From NCBI RefSeq assembly GCF_016545825.1, contig NC_052619.1:34387803-34451802 (forward strand): a DNA stretch of 64,000 bases, read 5' to 3'. The DNA comes from Eucalyptus grandis. Its lineage: Eukaryota > Streptophyta > Magnoliopsida > Myrtales > Myrtaceae. Below, piece after piece: positions 1-19,500 of the stretch. Position numbers and translations under genes: made by a program. The notes beneath the pieces are model-generated. The model was not told the DNA's origin. It made no database searches and saw only the letters and a list, made by a program, of their open reading frames with translations. Position 1 is the stretch's first letter; the number at the start of each line of letters is the position of its first letter.

Positions 1-6844
<6,844 letters not shown>

Positions 6845-7290
6845 GGATGATGAGGGTGTCTGTTGACGCGTTGCTCTTGCTCTGTTTTCGAAACACAAGA
6901 AGTAGAAGAAGAAAAAGAAGAAGCGCTGGGTGACAGCGGTTCGTGTTCTGTTTAGTGTTTAATGCCGATGTGGGCTTGTGTAATTACGTACGAATTGTTG
7001 CTATATCGAGCTCATAGGTTTCGAGCATCGTGGGCCTAAGTAGGAGAGAGACAGAGGAGACAAGACGTGAATTCAGTTTTGACTAATGGACAAACGCGCA
7101 TTAAATCTTTCCAGGGTGGACGTCCTTGTGAGAGTCCGTGTTGGCTAAATTTCATCCGCATTATACACATGCTGCCGACGTTTGCTAAATTTTGCCCATA
7201 CATTCCACGTGGGAATTCGCATTTTATTTGCATCACACTTCCTGTCACATTATTGGCCACATCAACTGAAATTAAATGGATTCAGTGTCA
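6845..7290 (-). promoter_or_regulatory. Upstream region of gene A, conserved with units C and D
   Basis: Short blocks recur upstream of exon 1 in A, C and D, for example GTGTAATTACGTA and the stretch around GTCCATGTGAGAGTC. This marks a shared ancestral promoter. Gene A carries a perfect G-box palindrome CCACGTGG at 7205-7212, about 360 bases before the ATG; the aligned sites in C and D are degraded. No strong TATA box is visible in A, unlike C. Promoter function is inferred from conservation and position. Confidence 0.55.
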
Positions 7291-8890
7291 AGGAACTTGA
7301 TTAAAATACTAGTGAAAGTAAAATGATTTGAATAAACAAGATAAAATTACAAGAACTTAATTAGAGAAAATGTGAGAGTATAGAGAACAAAAGGCAAAAT
7401 CGTTTTTTTTTTTTTTGAAAAAGACAGAATAAATTTGTAGGGATCCTAGAGATAATTGCAAAGTTATCTCCGTTATAATATTTGTTGATATATAAATTTT
7501 GGCATCCGATTTCGTAATTTATTACATAGAAAATTAGTGATCCACCTCAATCCTAACAAAATAAAATAATTGCATATAGATCAACCCATTAATTACATTT
7601 GCATTGGATTGATGATGCATGTTAAATGGATTTGAGTTTAATGAAGCCTGTAATGTGAAGAATTAGACTGAGCCCGTAGAAGCATAAAATTCAAGCCCAA
7701 TGAACTCCCCACATGGCTGAAAATTGCATGTGCCGCATATGGACAATCAAAATTGGAAAATCGGATAGCTATATTATGCAACTGTCATTAGAATTCAGCC
7801 ATAAAATGAAAATGTGAAGGGAAATCTTGGGCACATATAATCGGCCAGGAGCAGAATAAAAGAACATTCACGTGCTTGAAGCGAGAAGGATCAAAGACAT
7901 GCGGAGAGGGCAAGAATAGAATTTGAATATGAGGTATTATCTTACGTGGGGACATATATTTGATCTCGTTTTTTGAGCAGTTTATTCTTTTGAGAATATT
8001 TACCGTTGATAAGGAAGGAAGGTCCACAAGTTTGTCTCTTTCAATTTCTTTATACAAAGAAAGGATATATTGGTCAACATGGATAACATATTGAGTAATA
8101 TATTGCTTGTCTTAAAACAAGAAAGTGCATGCTGCCAAGGAAGATTCCGCGCGTCCGTAGGCGTGAGCGGGAAGGAAAAAACAAAGTGAAGAAAAGGACA
8201 AAAATATAACATTTCAAGCATCCAGAAGAGGAAATAAAATCTGCTTTCTTTCCTTGATGGTTCAAGCCCTCTCCCCAAAAGGGACCTCAGACGAGGGAAG
8301 GGAGACTCTTTGGGAGCGACACTGTTCACTGACACGCAAAGAAAATAGAAATAAAAAGAGAGAGGGAGGGGTCTTCTTCTTCTTCCTCGACAGACCACGA
8401 CCGAGCTCTTCTAACTCCACGGCCCAACACTACTTTCTGTCTGAGGCGTTTCTTCTGTTGATGATCTGGTGGCTCCCCAGACAACGAGAAGCCGTCGTTC
8501 CCGGTCCTTGTTGCCTCCTGCCGCCACAACGAGCGGCTTACCAATGTTTCGCACAATGTCGCCACTGTTTTCCTGTTTAAATTGCGACAGCTTGATGACT
8601 CTGTTGTGACTTAATAAATTCACAGTGAACATAGGCAAATTTTCTCTTTAAAAAGAAAAATGATTTCCTCTTCTAGATAGGGGGTTAGGGATTTATGGTG
8701 TTTCCCTTGGTGGGCCTGCCAAGCTACTTTCAAAAGAGCTCCAAAGTCTAAGAACACAGCTAACCAGAAAAAAAAAAAAAAAAAAAAAAAAAACATTTTA
8801 TGTACATCTAATTTTATGGCAATTATAATATTTTTTTATTGGAATTAATGAGATTATACCTTCGCATATTTGAAGGGGCACAAATACTGT
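7291..8890. other. Intergenic, no supported gene
   Basis: AT-rich sequence with no PDR homology that I can see. Open frames of about 60-130 codons occur around 8000-8600 on both strands, but they overlap one another, have low-complexity composition and show no recognisable motif. A 26-base poly-A tract lies at about 8768-8793. Confidence 0.5.
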
Positions 8891-8894
8891 ATTA

Positions 8895-9579
8895 TATATA
8901 AAATTCGCTTATGATCTCTTTGTCCTATGTCGTACATACATAAATTTCTATTGATTTTCTCGTGTAGAATTTTACAATCTCATAACCTAAAAGCATGGAA
9001 TTTTTGCGCATGCCGAGGAAATTCGAGAAGTGTTATTATAAACATAAAAGAAAAAAAAAAAACCTTTGGGTAAAGAGGACTCCGTTAGAGAAAATAAATA
9101 AAAAGCTATTGACGAAATCATGTCATAGAGAATATGAAGGACGTGTGTGACCTAAAAAAGAAGAGGGACAAGTGTCAATCAAAGAATTAGCAAAATTTCA
9201 TTTTAACTATTGTGAGTAGATCTGATCAACAGGCAGATTCGGATATGTCGGGTCGGGCACTGGGCCAAAAGTCATCGCCATGCCTACCATTATATTAATA
9301 TATGAAAATTTGTGGGCCAAAGTGGAGGCCGAAGAATAAATATGCTTGAACCGTCCGCTTGTTTGTTGCAGCAACTAATTCACAGTTTAATCCTTCTTCA
9401 AGACAAAGACCCATGTGATTGAAAAGATGCAGATATTTGCTAGAAAAGCAAAAGAGCTCATCCACTTGCTATCGTAATTAGATGCCATTTTCTGACTGAA
9501 GCACGCTTATTTTGCTGATCATCTACTTGCTATTGTCATTAGATGTCGTTTTCTGACAAAAACAAACTTATTCTGCTGG
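8895..9579 (-). other. 3' flank of unit B, paralogous to the displaced 3' flank of gene E
   Basis: This stretch aligns in order with about 46540-47067: the block AATTTTTGCGCA, the GAGTAGATCTGATCAA block, and the block around GTGGAGGCC. It is the old downstream flank of the tandem unit. Just past the B reading frame, a 61-base segment is tandemly duplicated (9459-9519 and 9520-9580) with about 80% identity. Confidence 0.6.
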
Positions 9580-11562
9580 TCAATCCGAAGCTGAAGTCTT
9601 TCGCCTTTGGAAATTGAGCATCTTGATAGAAATGGCAAAAATGAATGCGAAGAGCACCGTGAATCCTATCATTTCCACGGCGATCATGCCTAGGAAATCG
9701 TGTTGGTAACCAAAGTGACCTCTCCTGTATTCTTTCACTATGCTCCCATTATCCTCGAGTCTGTTCTTTAAACAGCCAAACTGAGAGACCACCCATCCCT
9801 ATAAAGTCCAAGAAACTAGGCATGCCCAATAATACCATCTCCACTAGATAGGTATCCTCTGTTAAATAGGAAGTCACAAGGATGTTCACAAATCGGGCAT
9901 TACACAAGATGTTGAAAACAGAATCAGCAATAACATGAAAATCGACGGGTTGCTATAAAACTTGCAGTCCTTGGCATGAGGAACCCCAAAAAGAGGTTCT
10001 GTATGACGTAGAATGTAGAGGAGACGATGGAAGCAATGTGGTGGTTTGGGGTCATGCCCACGGCCATCATACCATAGTATGGGAAATACAATAATGTGAA
10101 GCACATGAAGAACAAATACCAGAAAAATTTCGCATTGGTCCATTTGAATTTAATCATTGTGTAAACTATGATACCATATGATATAGGTTGCACGAGAACG
10201 TAACGGACTTCACTCAGAACCTACGAAATAAAAGTTGATTACATAAGCAACTTTCCATTATTGATTCATGCACAACACTATTTAGAATAAGCGTACTCGG
10301 AATCATTTCGGAGCATTTTTATATGCTAATGCGTATGGCAAGGCCGAGTACATCCCTGCAGCTTGCTCTCTATAGAAAACCGTTCTCTCCATTGCCACAG
10401 CTGGTTACAAAGAAGCTGCATTTTGGACCCCAAGGAAGACGACAGCCGCATACATAGATTCCATTGCATTGATTAAATCTTGACTTCAGGTCCTGCAAAC
10501 CTAACATTTAGAAACCCGTAACTTCGAGAATGAATGAGGGCAGATATTGACATTCTAAGCAGGACTTATGTTTAGAGTTGAGGTCCAAGAACATACTCCT
10601 AAACATTAAGGCAATGAAGATGGTGAAGAGGAACCGAACAGCCGTGTATACGGCGAATTCCGCCAGTAAGACCCATGTTGCTTCCATAACCAAGCCATCA
10701 ACTGGGTGGATTGAGAATATTTAGTCGGGAAATAGAGGTCCTTAGAATTTGGGGGAGGTATGCTCAACTCTTCAATCAAAGTACTGTTTCTCCTGAAAAT
10801 CACGAAAATGTGTTTTCGCAATGACATTTTAAGAGTTAATGGCAAGACTAAAAGATGGACCTCGATATATGCGATGAACCCACCTATACAAATCTGATAT
10901 TTTGTGTAGATCAGAAAAATCAACACCCAAAGCGAGTTCTTGTGCTGCGCTTGTAAGTTCGAGCATCCAAGTTGCTGGATTATAGCCATCTTTGATTTTA
11001 CTAACTCCTTGGATTCCCTTCATTTTGAAGATATCATGGTGATTCAAGTAGCAAAAGAAAAGTACAAATAAGCCGGACTATATAAGTGAAACAGTTTGGA
11101 CCTCAAAATACTCAATAAGATGAGAAAGATGAAGAACCAGAGGACCGACATACATCTCCTGCCCCCTCGTTTCATTAAGAAAAGCTGCAGAACAAGTAAA
11201 AATGCAATCGCTTCTGAGTTTGAGTGCGCTCAAAACAGATTTCGTATTTTGAATTTGTTGACATAACTCACCTCATTGAAAGTTTCAAATATATCAATGC
11301 TCGGTTGATGAATTGTGCATACGACCATTGTCCCGGTGTCCATTGTATTCCTAACTGTTCTCATGACAATAGCAGCAGCTCTTGCATCAAGCCCTGAGGT
11401 TAGTTCGTCCATGAAAATGATGGTGGGGTTTGCGACTAGTTCAACCGCAATGGTTAGCCTTTTGCATTGCTCGGTGGATAGACCATCCACACCAGGCAAA
11501 CCGACCAAGGCTTGTCTCAGCGGAGTTAGCTCCACAAGCTCCATGACTTCCTCAACAAACAG
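9580..11562 (-). pseudogene. Unit B: 3' half remnant of a PDR transporter (exons 18-24)
   Basis: Seven exon equivalents on the minus strand: 11562-11272, 11184-11102, 11017-10884, 10792-about 10571, 10492-about 10335, 10220-9966, 9858-9580. They match the second half of NBD2 plus the second membrane domain of C and E. Exons 1-17 are absent; LTR sequence begins about 30 bases upstream of exon 18. Lesions seen: the NBD2 Walker B region reads DELTSGLD instead of DEPTSGLD; exon 19 has a 1-base deletion in a C-run near 11161-11166; exon 21 has a 2-base insertion near 10650; the donors of exons 21 and 22 have lost GT; exon 22 has an in-frame TAA after AASL; exon 23 has a GC donor; and the ancestral stop after FQRR is lost, adding KTSASD. 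It cannot encode a transporter. Confidence 0.92.
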
Positions 11563-11589
11563 CTACAACATTTTTGTCCATTAGAAATT

Positions 11590-13103
11590 ATTTAAATTGG
11601 GTAGTTAGTTAGATTAGATTAGTGATTTAATTAGTGAATTATGCATGTTAGGTGGTTGGAGTAGCATAATTAAAGACTAGATAAGTTGTATTATTTATCT
11701 AGATTGGTTTGGGAATTTGCTTGACTCGTTTCGGTATTTAATTAGGCTTTTCCGGCCTAAGTTAGTATTTTTGGTATTTAAATTGAATTATTTAATTCAT
11801 TTTGATAATTATTTAATTATTTATTATTTTCCGGAAATTCGACCGGGATAGTCGGTGACCGAATTTCGTGTTGATTGCGATGGTGTGTTCAATTTATGCA
11901 ATTGAGTATTAATTGAGTGATGATTGGAATTTTGGTTAATTATTCCAAAATTTGTGAATTTTGATATTTATTCAGAAAATCACGGGTGTCGGGTTTTAAC
12001 ATCGAAAATAGTTTTATATACTATATAAAACAATGTGATTTTAAATTATGGAATATCAATTTTTCTGGTTCGATCTAATCATGTACTCACACATGACTAT
12101 TTTACCGTGTATTTTTAATACAAAGAAAATATGCTATGTTCACCAATTTAATTGAGATATTTGAGTGCAATGCATGGTGTCTAGGGCCGAGATTGAATGA
12201 TCGTGTGTTGGTTAAGAGAAACCGTCCCAGGCTGTTAAGCTGGACGTTACCCCTATATGGGACACCCCTAGACAATGGGAAACCGGTCGCAGTAGATTAT
12301 GGACCCTTACTCCTTCAGGAAAGCCGTCTGATAGAGACTTAGCCGTGCTCAATGGGGGTGAAACGACGCCTGGCAACGCCAGAAGACCACCGAACAGAGA
12401 GTAGGCCATGCTATATGCCGAGATCAAAAACTAGGAACGTATGATTAATTGAGTTGAATGTGTCGAATTATGGGATAAAATTGTGTGGCACGATATGGAA
12501 CGCGTCATAACGATTTGGCCCTATAATTAGGACCTATGTGCTTGTTTGAATTTCGAGTGTGGTGTTCCAGTTAATTGAGCTTGATTGCTGCTCATGCTTT
12601 CATGATGTTTGTGATATGAAATGTACTGACCTGCAGGGTGGATCTGAGACGAGGTAAGTCTCTATGGTTGTGTGATTGTGTGGTTAGGACGCCTCTGAGC
12701 GTATTACTCTCATAATTGGGGTTTAGAGCATGAACTCGCTGAGATTTATATCTCAACCCGTCGTGAGCTCATTTCTTTTTAGGGCCGTAGAGTGGATGAT
12801 CTAGAACCAAGCTGAGAGGATCCAAGGTATAGGTCAGATAGGACAACCTCTTTTTGAGAACTAGTCTTTTGAAGTCTTTTGGTTATAAACTTTTGTACAT
12901 TACTCAATATATTTATAAAAGCATGTTTTGTTTGTGAATCTGTTATCCTGTTTTTCTATCCCAAGATGGTTACTGTCGGGGGATTTATTATTCTCGCTTT
13001 TGCATGTGCAATAAAATGAAATGGTCAGCAACTCATCTTGGGAAGTCGCAAAATTTTATCGACCATCGAGGGATGGGTACGTGCTCGAGGATCGGGCGTG
13101 ATA
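11590..13103 (-). mobile_element. Truncated LTR-like fragment replacing the 5' part of unit B
   Basis: Read on the minus strand from 13103, it begins TATCACGCCCGATCCTCGAGC and continues with sequence related to the first about 1.65 kb of the element at 53226-56442. Both also share the region around CACCTAAC and ACCACC near their far ends. It is truncated about 30 bases short of exon 18 of unit B. The mutated terminal TATCACG, against TGTCACG in the intact copy, and scattered differences suggest an older insertion. No coding sequence was found. Confidence 0.65.
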
Positions 13104-13144
13104 GGTCATGTGGCAACAAGCTGTGGTCAGTGATCCGCGAGTAA

Positions 13145-13300
13145 GAAGTAAAAACGAATAAATACAAAAATTTATAAATTGTACCAAATGCATTTCTATT
13201 TTTTTATATTCCAATAATAGAAATTTTGTGTAGTTACCAAACACATTATTTTACTCCTAAAAGAATTATTTCTGAAAAGAAATAGTTTCCTCGAATAAAA
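13145..13300. mobile_element. Fragment of the Tourist-like element seen at 22188-22980
   Basis: The segment with AGAAATTTTGTGTAGTTACC and the following A/T-rich stretch aligns with the right-hand end of the Tourist-like element at about 22855-22980. Only that end is present, between the LTR fragment and the downstream flank of unit C. Confidence 0.5.
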
Positions 13301-13591
13301 ACGTTGCCATGCACACCCTAAATAAACATACAAAAGCGGAGGCCCAACAATACATATGCTTGAAGCATCTGCAGACTATGTACACAGATGGAAGACAATA
13401 TTGCATAAGAATGTTCGTTTGCTGCAGCATAATTCCCAATTTAATCGGTCTCCCAAGAAAGATCCATATGATCGAAAAGATGTAGAGAGTTGCTAGAAAA
13501 GCAAAAAAATACATATACTTGCTATAGTAATTAGATATCATTTTCTAATAGAGAAACACATTTGTTTTGCCGATCGAGGCAATATTGAAGT

Positions 13592-16500
13592 CTACCGCCT
13601 CTGGAAGTTGAGTATCTTGATGGAAATGGCGAAAATGAATGCGAAAAGCATTGTGAATCCTATCATCGCTGCGGCAATCGCGCCCAAAAAGTTGTGTCGA
13701 TAACCGAAGTAATCTCTCATGTATTCTTCCACTGTGTCCCCAGTGTCTTCAAGCCTATTTTTCAAATCGCCGAATTGAGAGATCACCAATCCATATAAAG
13801 TCCAAGAAACGGGGCACACCCAGTAGTACCATCTCCACCAGATAGGTATCCTCTGTTTAAAAAGTAGTCATGAGGATGTTCACAAATAAGGCATCACACT
13901 TGATGTTGAAAACAAAATTAGCATAAACATGAAAATCAATAGGTTGCTATAGAACTTACAGTCCTTGGCACGATGAAACCTGAAAAGAGGTTCCATATGG
14001 CATAGAATGCAGAAGAGACGATGGAAGCGATGTGTTGGTTTGGGGTCATGCCCAAGGCCATCATACCATAGTATGTGAAATACAACAATGTGAAGAACAT
14101 GAAGAATAGATACCAGAAAAATTTTGCAACGGTCCATTTGAATCCAATCATTGCATAAACTATGATACCATATGATATAGCTTGCACGAGGACATAAGGG
14201 ACTTCAATTAGAACCTAGAAAATAAAGATGAATCTCATAAGCAACTTTCTAGTATTGATTCATACATAACACCATTTAGAATAAGTGTACCCGAAACCAT
14301 TTGGAAGCAATTTTACCTGTGCTAATGCATATGGTAGGGCCGAGTACATCCCTGCAGCTCGCTCTCTATAGAAAACCGTTCTCTCCACTGCAACAACAGG
14401 TTGCACAGAAGCTGCATTTTGGATCCCAAGGAAGACAACAGCCGCATACATAGATCCCATCGCATTCATCAAATCTTGACTCCGGGTCCTGCGAACTTAA
14501 CATTCAGAAACACACAACTTCGAGAATGAATGAGGCAGATATTGACACTCTAGGCAGAACTTACGTTTTAGAGCCGAGGTCCCAAAACATAGTCCCAAAC
14601 ATTAAGGCAATGATGATGGTGAAGAGGAACCGAACAGCCGTGTACGGCGGATTCCGCCAGTAAGACCAACGTTGCTTCCATAAGCAAGCCATCAATTGGG
14701 TGAAAGTTGACTGAGAATACTTAGTCGGGAAATAGAGGTCCTTAGAATTTGGAGGAGGTATGCTCAACTCTTCAATCAAAGCCTTGTTTCTCCTGAAAAT
14801 CACAAAAATGTGTTTTCCCATCGACATCTTACAGGTTAATGGCAAGACTTAAAGATGGACCTTAATATATACGGTGAACCCACCTGTACAAATCTGAGTT
14901 CTTGTATAGATCAGAAAAATCGACACCTAAAGCGAGTTCTTGTCCTGGGCTTGTAACTTCGAGCATCCAAGTTGCTGGATTATAGCCATCTTTGATTTTA
15001 CTAACTCCTTGGATTCCCTTCATTTTGAAGATACCATGGTGATTCATGTAGGGAAAGAAAAGTACAATTGAAGCCATATTATATGAGTGAAACATTCTGT
15101 ACCTCAAAATACTCTATTAGATGAGAAGAATGACGACCCAGAGGGCCGACATATATCTCCTGTCCCCCTCGTTTCATTAAGAAAAGCTGCAGAGCAAGTG
15201 AAAATGCAATATCTTCTAAGTTTAAGTGTGCTACAAACAGACTTTTCGTATTTTGAATGTGTTGACTGACATAACTCACCTCATCGAAAGCTTCAAATAT
15301 ATCAATGCTTGGTTGGTGAATTGTGCATACGACTGTTCTCCCTGTGTCCACTGTATTCCTAACTGTTCTCATGACAATAGCAGCAGCTCTTGCATCAAGC
15401 CCTGAGGTAGGTTCGTCCATGAAAATGATGGAGGGGTTTGCGACTAGTTCAACTGCAATGGTCAGCCTTTTGCGTTGCTCGATGGATAGACCATCCACAC
15501 CAGGCAAACCAACCAAGGCCTGTCTCAGCGGATTTAGCTCCACAAGTTCCATAACTTCCTCAACAAACAGCTACAACATTTTTGTCCGTTATAAGTGATT
15601 TGAATTAAATTGATCCTCAATTAAACTACAGAGCCAACAAAGCAGCAAGCACGTCCACAATTTGTTTTAAGTTAAGAAGGCAATCCTGGTAGAAATATAT
15701 TGTGGTATTAGAAGCAAACCTTTCTGGTTTGGTCGTCCACGCCAGGAGGCAAACGCAGCCATGCCGAGTAAATTAAGGACTCATAGACAGTAACATGAGG
15801 TGAATGGATATCGTTTTGTTCACAATATCCAGAAATCCGAGCAAATGTATCTTGATTCTTTGGATACCCAGAAATTGTTATGTTGCCCTCGATGTATCCT
15901 CCGGTTTTTCTCCCAGCCAACACATCCATTAGAGTAGTTTTACCAGCACCGCTAACGCCCATTAGAGCAGTAAGAACGCCTGGCCTAAAAGAACCACTTA
16001 CACCTTTCAAGAGCACCAATCTTTCCTCAGGAGCACCTTGATTCTCCATTTCCTAACAAGATAACAACAAACACTTAATCATACTTTGGATGAACATTTG
16101 AGCTTTAACACTTATGATTTATCATGATGATATATCAATGAAGTATTATATTCAAATTTTTCATAACTTAAGATAATTACCCGTGGCATATCAACTGAAT
16201 AAGTTATTTCATCGAAAGTAATTGAGTGCGGCTCAAATGGGAGCACCATTCCTCTTTTCGTATTGGCGGCAACAGCTGTCTCAGGCTTGGATGACCTCCC
16301 TACAAGACCCAATAGAAAAGATAGGCAAAGAAGTAACATGAGCCCCTAATGGACCAAAGCCTTTTGTTCACCCCTTTGAGGTCTTAACTACTGCTAAATC
16401 ATAGAAAATGAAAAGATACTAACTACTAGGACTTCATACCAGATCCAGTTCTCAGACTAGAGCCTCGAGATTGCAACTGAATTGATCCTTCTATTCTATC

Positions 16501-19500
16501 AACGTTCTTGTTGCCCTCAGGATCATCTGATTTTACTGTGTGGGATTTGCCAAAGGCTGCATTCACATGAAGCTTGAGTTGGCAAGCTCTTGTTGATAGA
16601 AACTTCAACAAGAAGAAAAGCAAAAAGCACTCACGATTAAGAAGAGCAAGAGCCACCGAAAACCCAAAGTTGAAGAGGATCAAGAACCCAAACAATGCCC
16701 CAAGTCCTATCCAATACCAATATGCTTCAGTAAAGAACCCACGAGACTTCAAAACTTGAATTCCTAGGGGTTCGTTTGTACTTGAAATTGGGGGAATCTA
16801 TCATAAGGAATAACACGAGGAATTAGTCAATTAGAGATTTATATCTATGAAAGGTCATAACATTGGCATTAAGCATTTACAAGACTTTACCTTATTCCAA
16901 TTAGATCCTAAAAGTTCATTGACGACTATGGCGTTCTGCCCATACATTAAAGGAGATGTCCAATATCCCCATATCCACCATTTCTTTACGTCCTCTACAA
17001 TTCAAAGAAATCAAGATTAGTACTTAAGAAAAGAAGCTGAACTCTAGTATTCGTAGTACCTCGGGAAAGAACAACTCCGCCCAATGCAACGAGTGCGAGC
17101 AGCACAAATGACCCGAAAGTGCCGCGATCAATCGAAACAATCCAGAGGCCATCTGATTAATGGCCACAAGCAAAAGATACTGCTTGAACAACCTACCACA
17201 CAATATAAACAGTAGAATGTCTCAATCAAAACAACGAGATTAGAGTTTCCATCTTACCACTGAAGAATAATCACAGTTCTTACCTTCCAACATTTGGATC
17301 ATATCCAATGACGTAGTAGGTGATGAACACCCAAGCTGCAACCTCCACAAATGTGATAGGGATTTTTAGAATCCAGGATGGTAGAGCATATGCCCATGCG
17401 GGATAGAAGAGGAGGTCTCTTTGCTTGTAGAAAATTGGGAGCTTGGCTATAGTCATTGAAAGCTCTGCCATTCCATTGAACATGAACGTCATCATGGTGA
17501 AGAACAAGGCACCAATGTAAACTCCTCCATCAGTTACCGTATCCCGATGCATCTTATTCCGTAAGAATAGGGTCATCGAAATAAACGCCATAATTATGAG
17601 CTAATAAACAAGTCACGTCAGTTTAAGTATATCAGACAATTCATGGCTAAAACGAACTGAAAGAGCATGAAGTAGGTATTTACCTGAGTGACCTTGAAGA
17701 TGTAGACAAATGAGTTCCTTTTCATAAGCAAGTACTCTCTTAAAATGCAAGCTTTAAGCAAATCCTTCATTCCAACACCAAATCTTTTGGTAGTCAAAGC
17801 GGCTGGGTGGTTCTTGCTCTTATCAAATGGAGTGGAAAGTTCATCCCGAGCTTTCTTCCCACATGAAATGACTGGAATGCCTCCGCAAATTCCCGAACCG
17901 TGACAAAAGTGTAAGGCTCATCTTTGCGTACCCAATACTGATGCTGATCTTTTCTTGATGTTACCTATCGAAAGGTAAAAAAGAACGTTATTGCAAGACA
18001 CTTCCTATAGAGAGTATCTTTCATCTCACAAAAGTTGTTGAAATAAAATCTTCATATTTTTACATACTTCCTGCAAGAAATCAGCAACACACTTCCTCCT
18101 AGGGCATTTGAATCCCATGGATTCAAAGAAATCTAGGACGAGTTCATGTGGGCCCTGGTACACGATTTGACCATCAGATAGGAGAATAATGTCGTCAAAC
18201 AAATCATAAGTCTCTGGAGCTGGTTGGAGGAGAGAGATAACCGCCGTTCCATCAAGAATGTGAATAAATTGTTTCAGGGAGTTGACAATTTGGTATGTGG
18301 TCGAGCTATCGAGCCCAGTTGATATCTCATCCATGAAAAATACCTCGGCAGGCCCCACCAGCATCTCACCTAGAAATTACAGGTCAGAGAATTGAACATT
18401 TTCATTTACTAAAAGTTTGATATGCTTCTAGTTCTAACCTGTGGTCACACGCTTCCGTTGTCCCCCGGAAATGCCCCTCAACATTTCATCTCCGACCATC
18501 GCATCAGCACATATTTCCAACCCTAAAATCTGTGGAGAAAACATGTGCATTAAAGTTCTGCTACCTACCAAGTGCCTGCATGATTTTGTGGTAATTTTTG
18601 TTATAGTTACCTTGAGGATATAATCAGTGACAACATTAGCCTCTTGACCTTTTGTTACTGCTGCCTGTGGAATTAGACCCATTGCATTAGAAAAACCAGA
18701 CACCCTGGTTGGTCTAAGAATTAAAAAACATAAAAAATGCTTGCTGGAGTCCAACTCAAAACCATTACTTCATCTTCAATTTCTTCTTATGGATTACTTA
18801 ATTCATCTCATTTCTTTAATTGAAAAAAATGAAAAACAACTCCAACCTCTCCTTGTGTAATTACCTTCATGAAGATATCGATATCGGGATCTGGTTTTAT
18901 ATTTGCCGCTTTCTCTCTTCTTGACAACTCGACAACATATCTGCAGATGCCGCCAAAGGAATCAGCATTTTTATTCGAAAAGAAAAATTGTCCAAGTCAA
19001 ACTCAAATATGACATCATAAAATAGGAAAGTATCAAATTTGCTAACCATATCGTGATCCAACTCCACGACATCTTGCAGAGAAGGCCAAAGTTTCTCTAA
19101 CGGTCATTTCTCCTATGTGAAGATCGTGTTGACTTATGTAAGCCGCGGTTCTTTGGGGCACAAACTCATTCATGACATGTCCATTGTAAGTTACCCTTCC
19201 TGTCGTCTGAGGAATAATCTTCTCTCTTTCAGTATAATTGGATGATATTTTGATGTATAACAAAAGGACTTAAATTTGATGAAAGTTGACTTTCGTTAAC
19301 CTTTAGTTCAGGATCAAGCTTGCCAGCCAAAGCTAACAAGAGCGTGGTCTTTCCTGAACTAGGTGGACCTAGAAGCAAAGTCATCCTGCAAAATTGTCCA
19401 CCCAAATGAGAAGAAACTTGCTAGAAAATAAAAGTAAAGCTAATTTTCCACCATTGTGATAAAGGAAAAAAGACAAATCCAATCAACATGTTGAAAACTT

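Noticed and set aside
8000..8640. Several overlapping frames of 60-132 codons
   Set aside because: Both strands and several frames are open at once, composition is low complexity, and no domain or splice pattern supports a gene.
15323..15598. Open frames on the plus strand opposite exon 18 (also at 11315 and 59008)
   Set aside because: They are antisense shadows of the conserved NBD2 exon and recur only because that exon is conserved.
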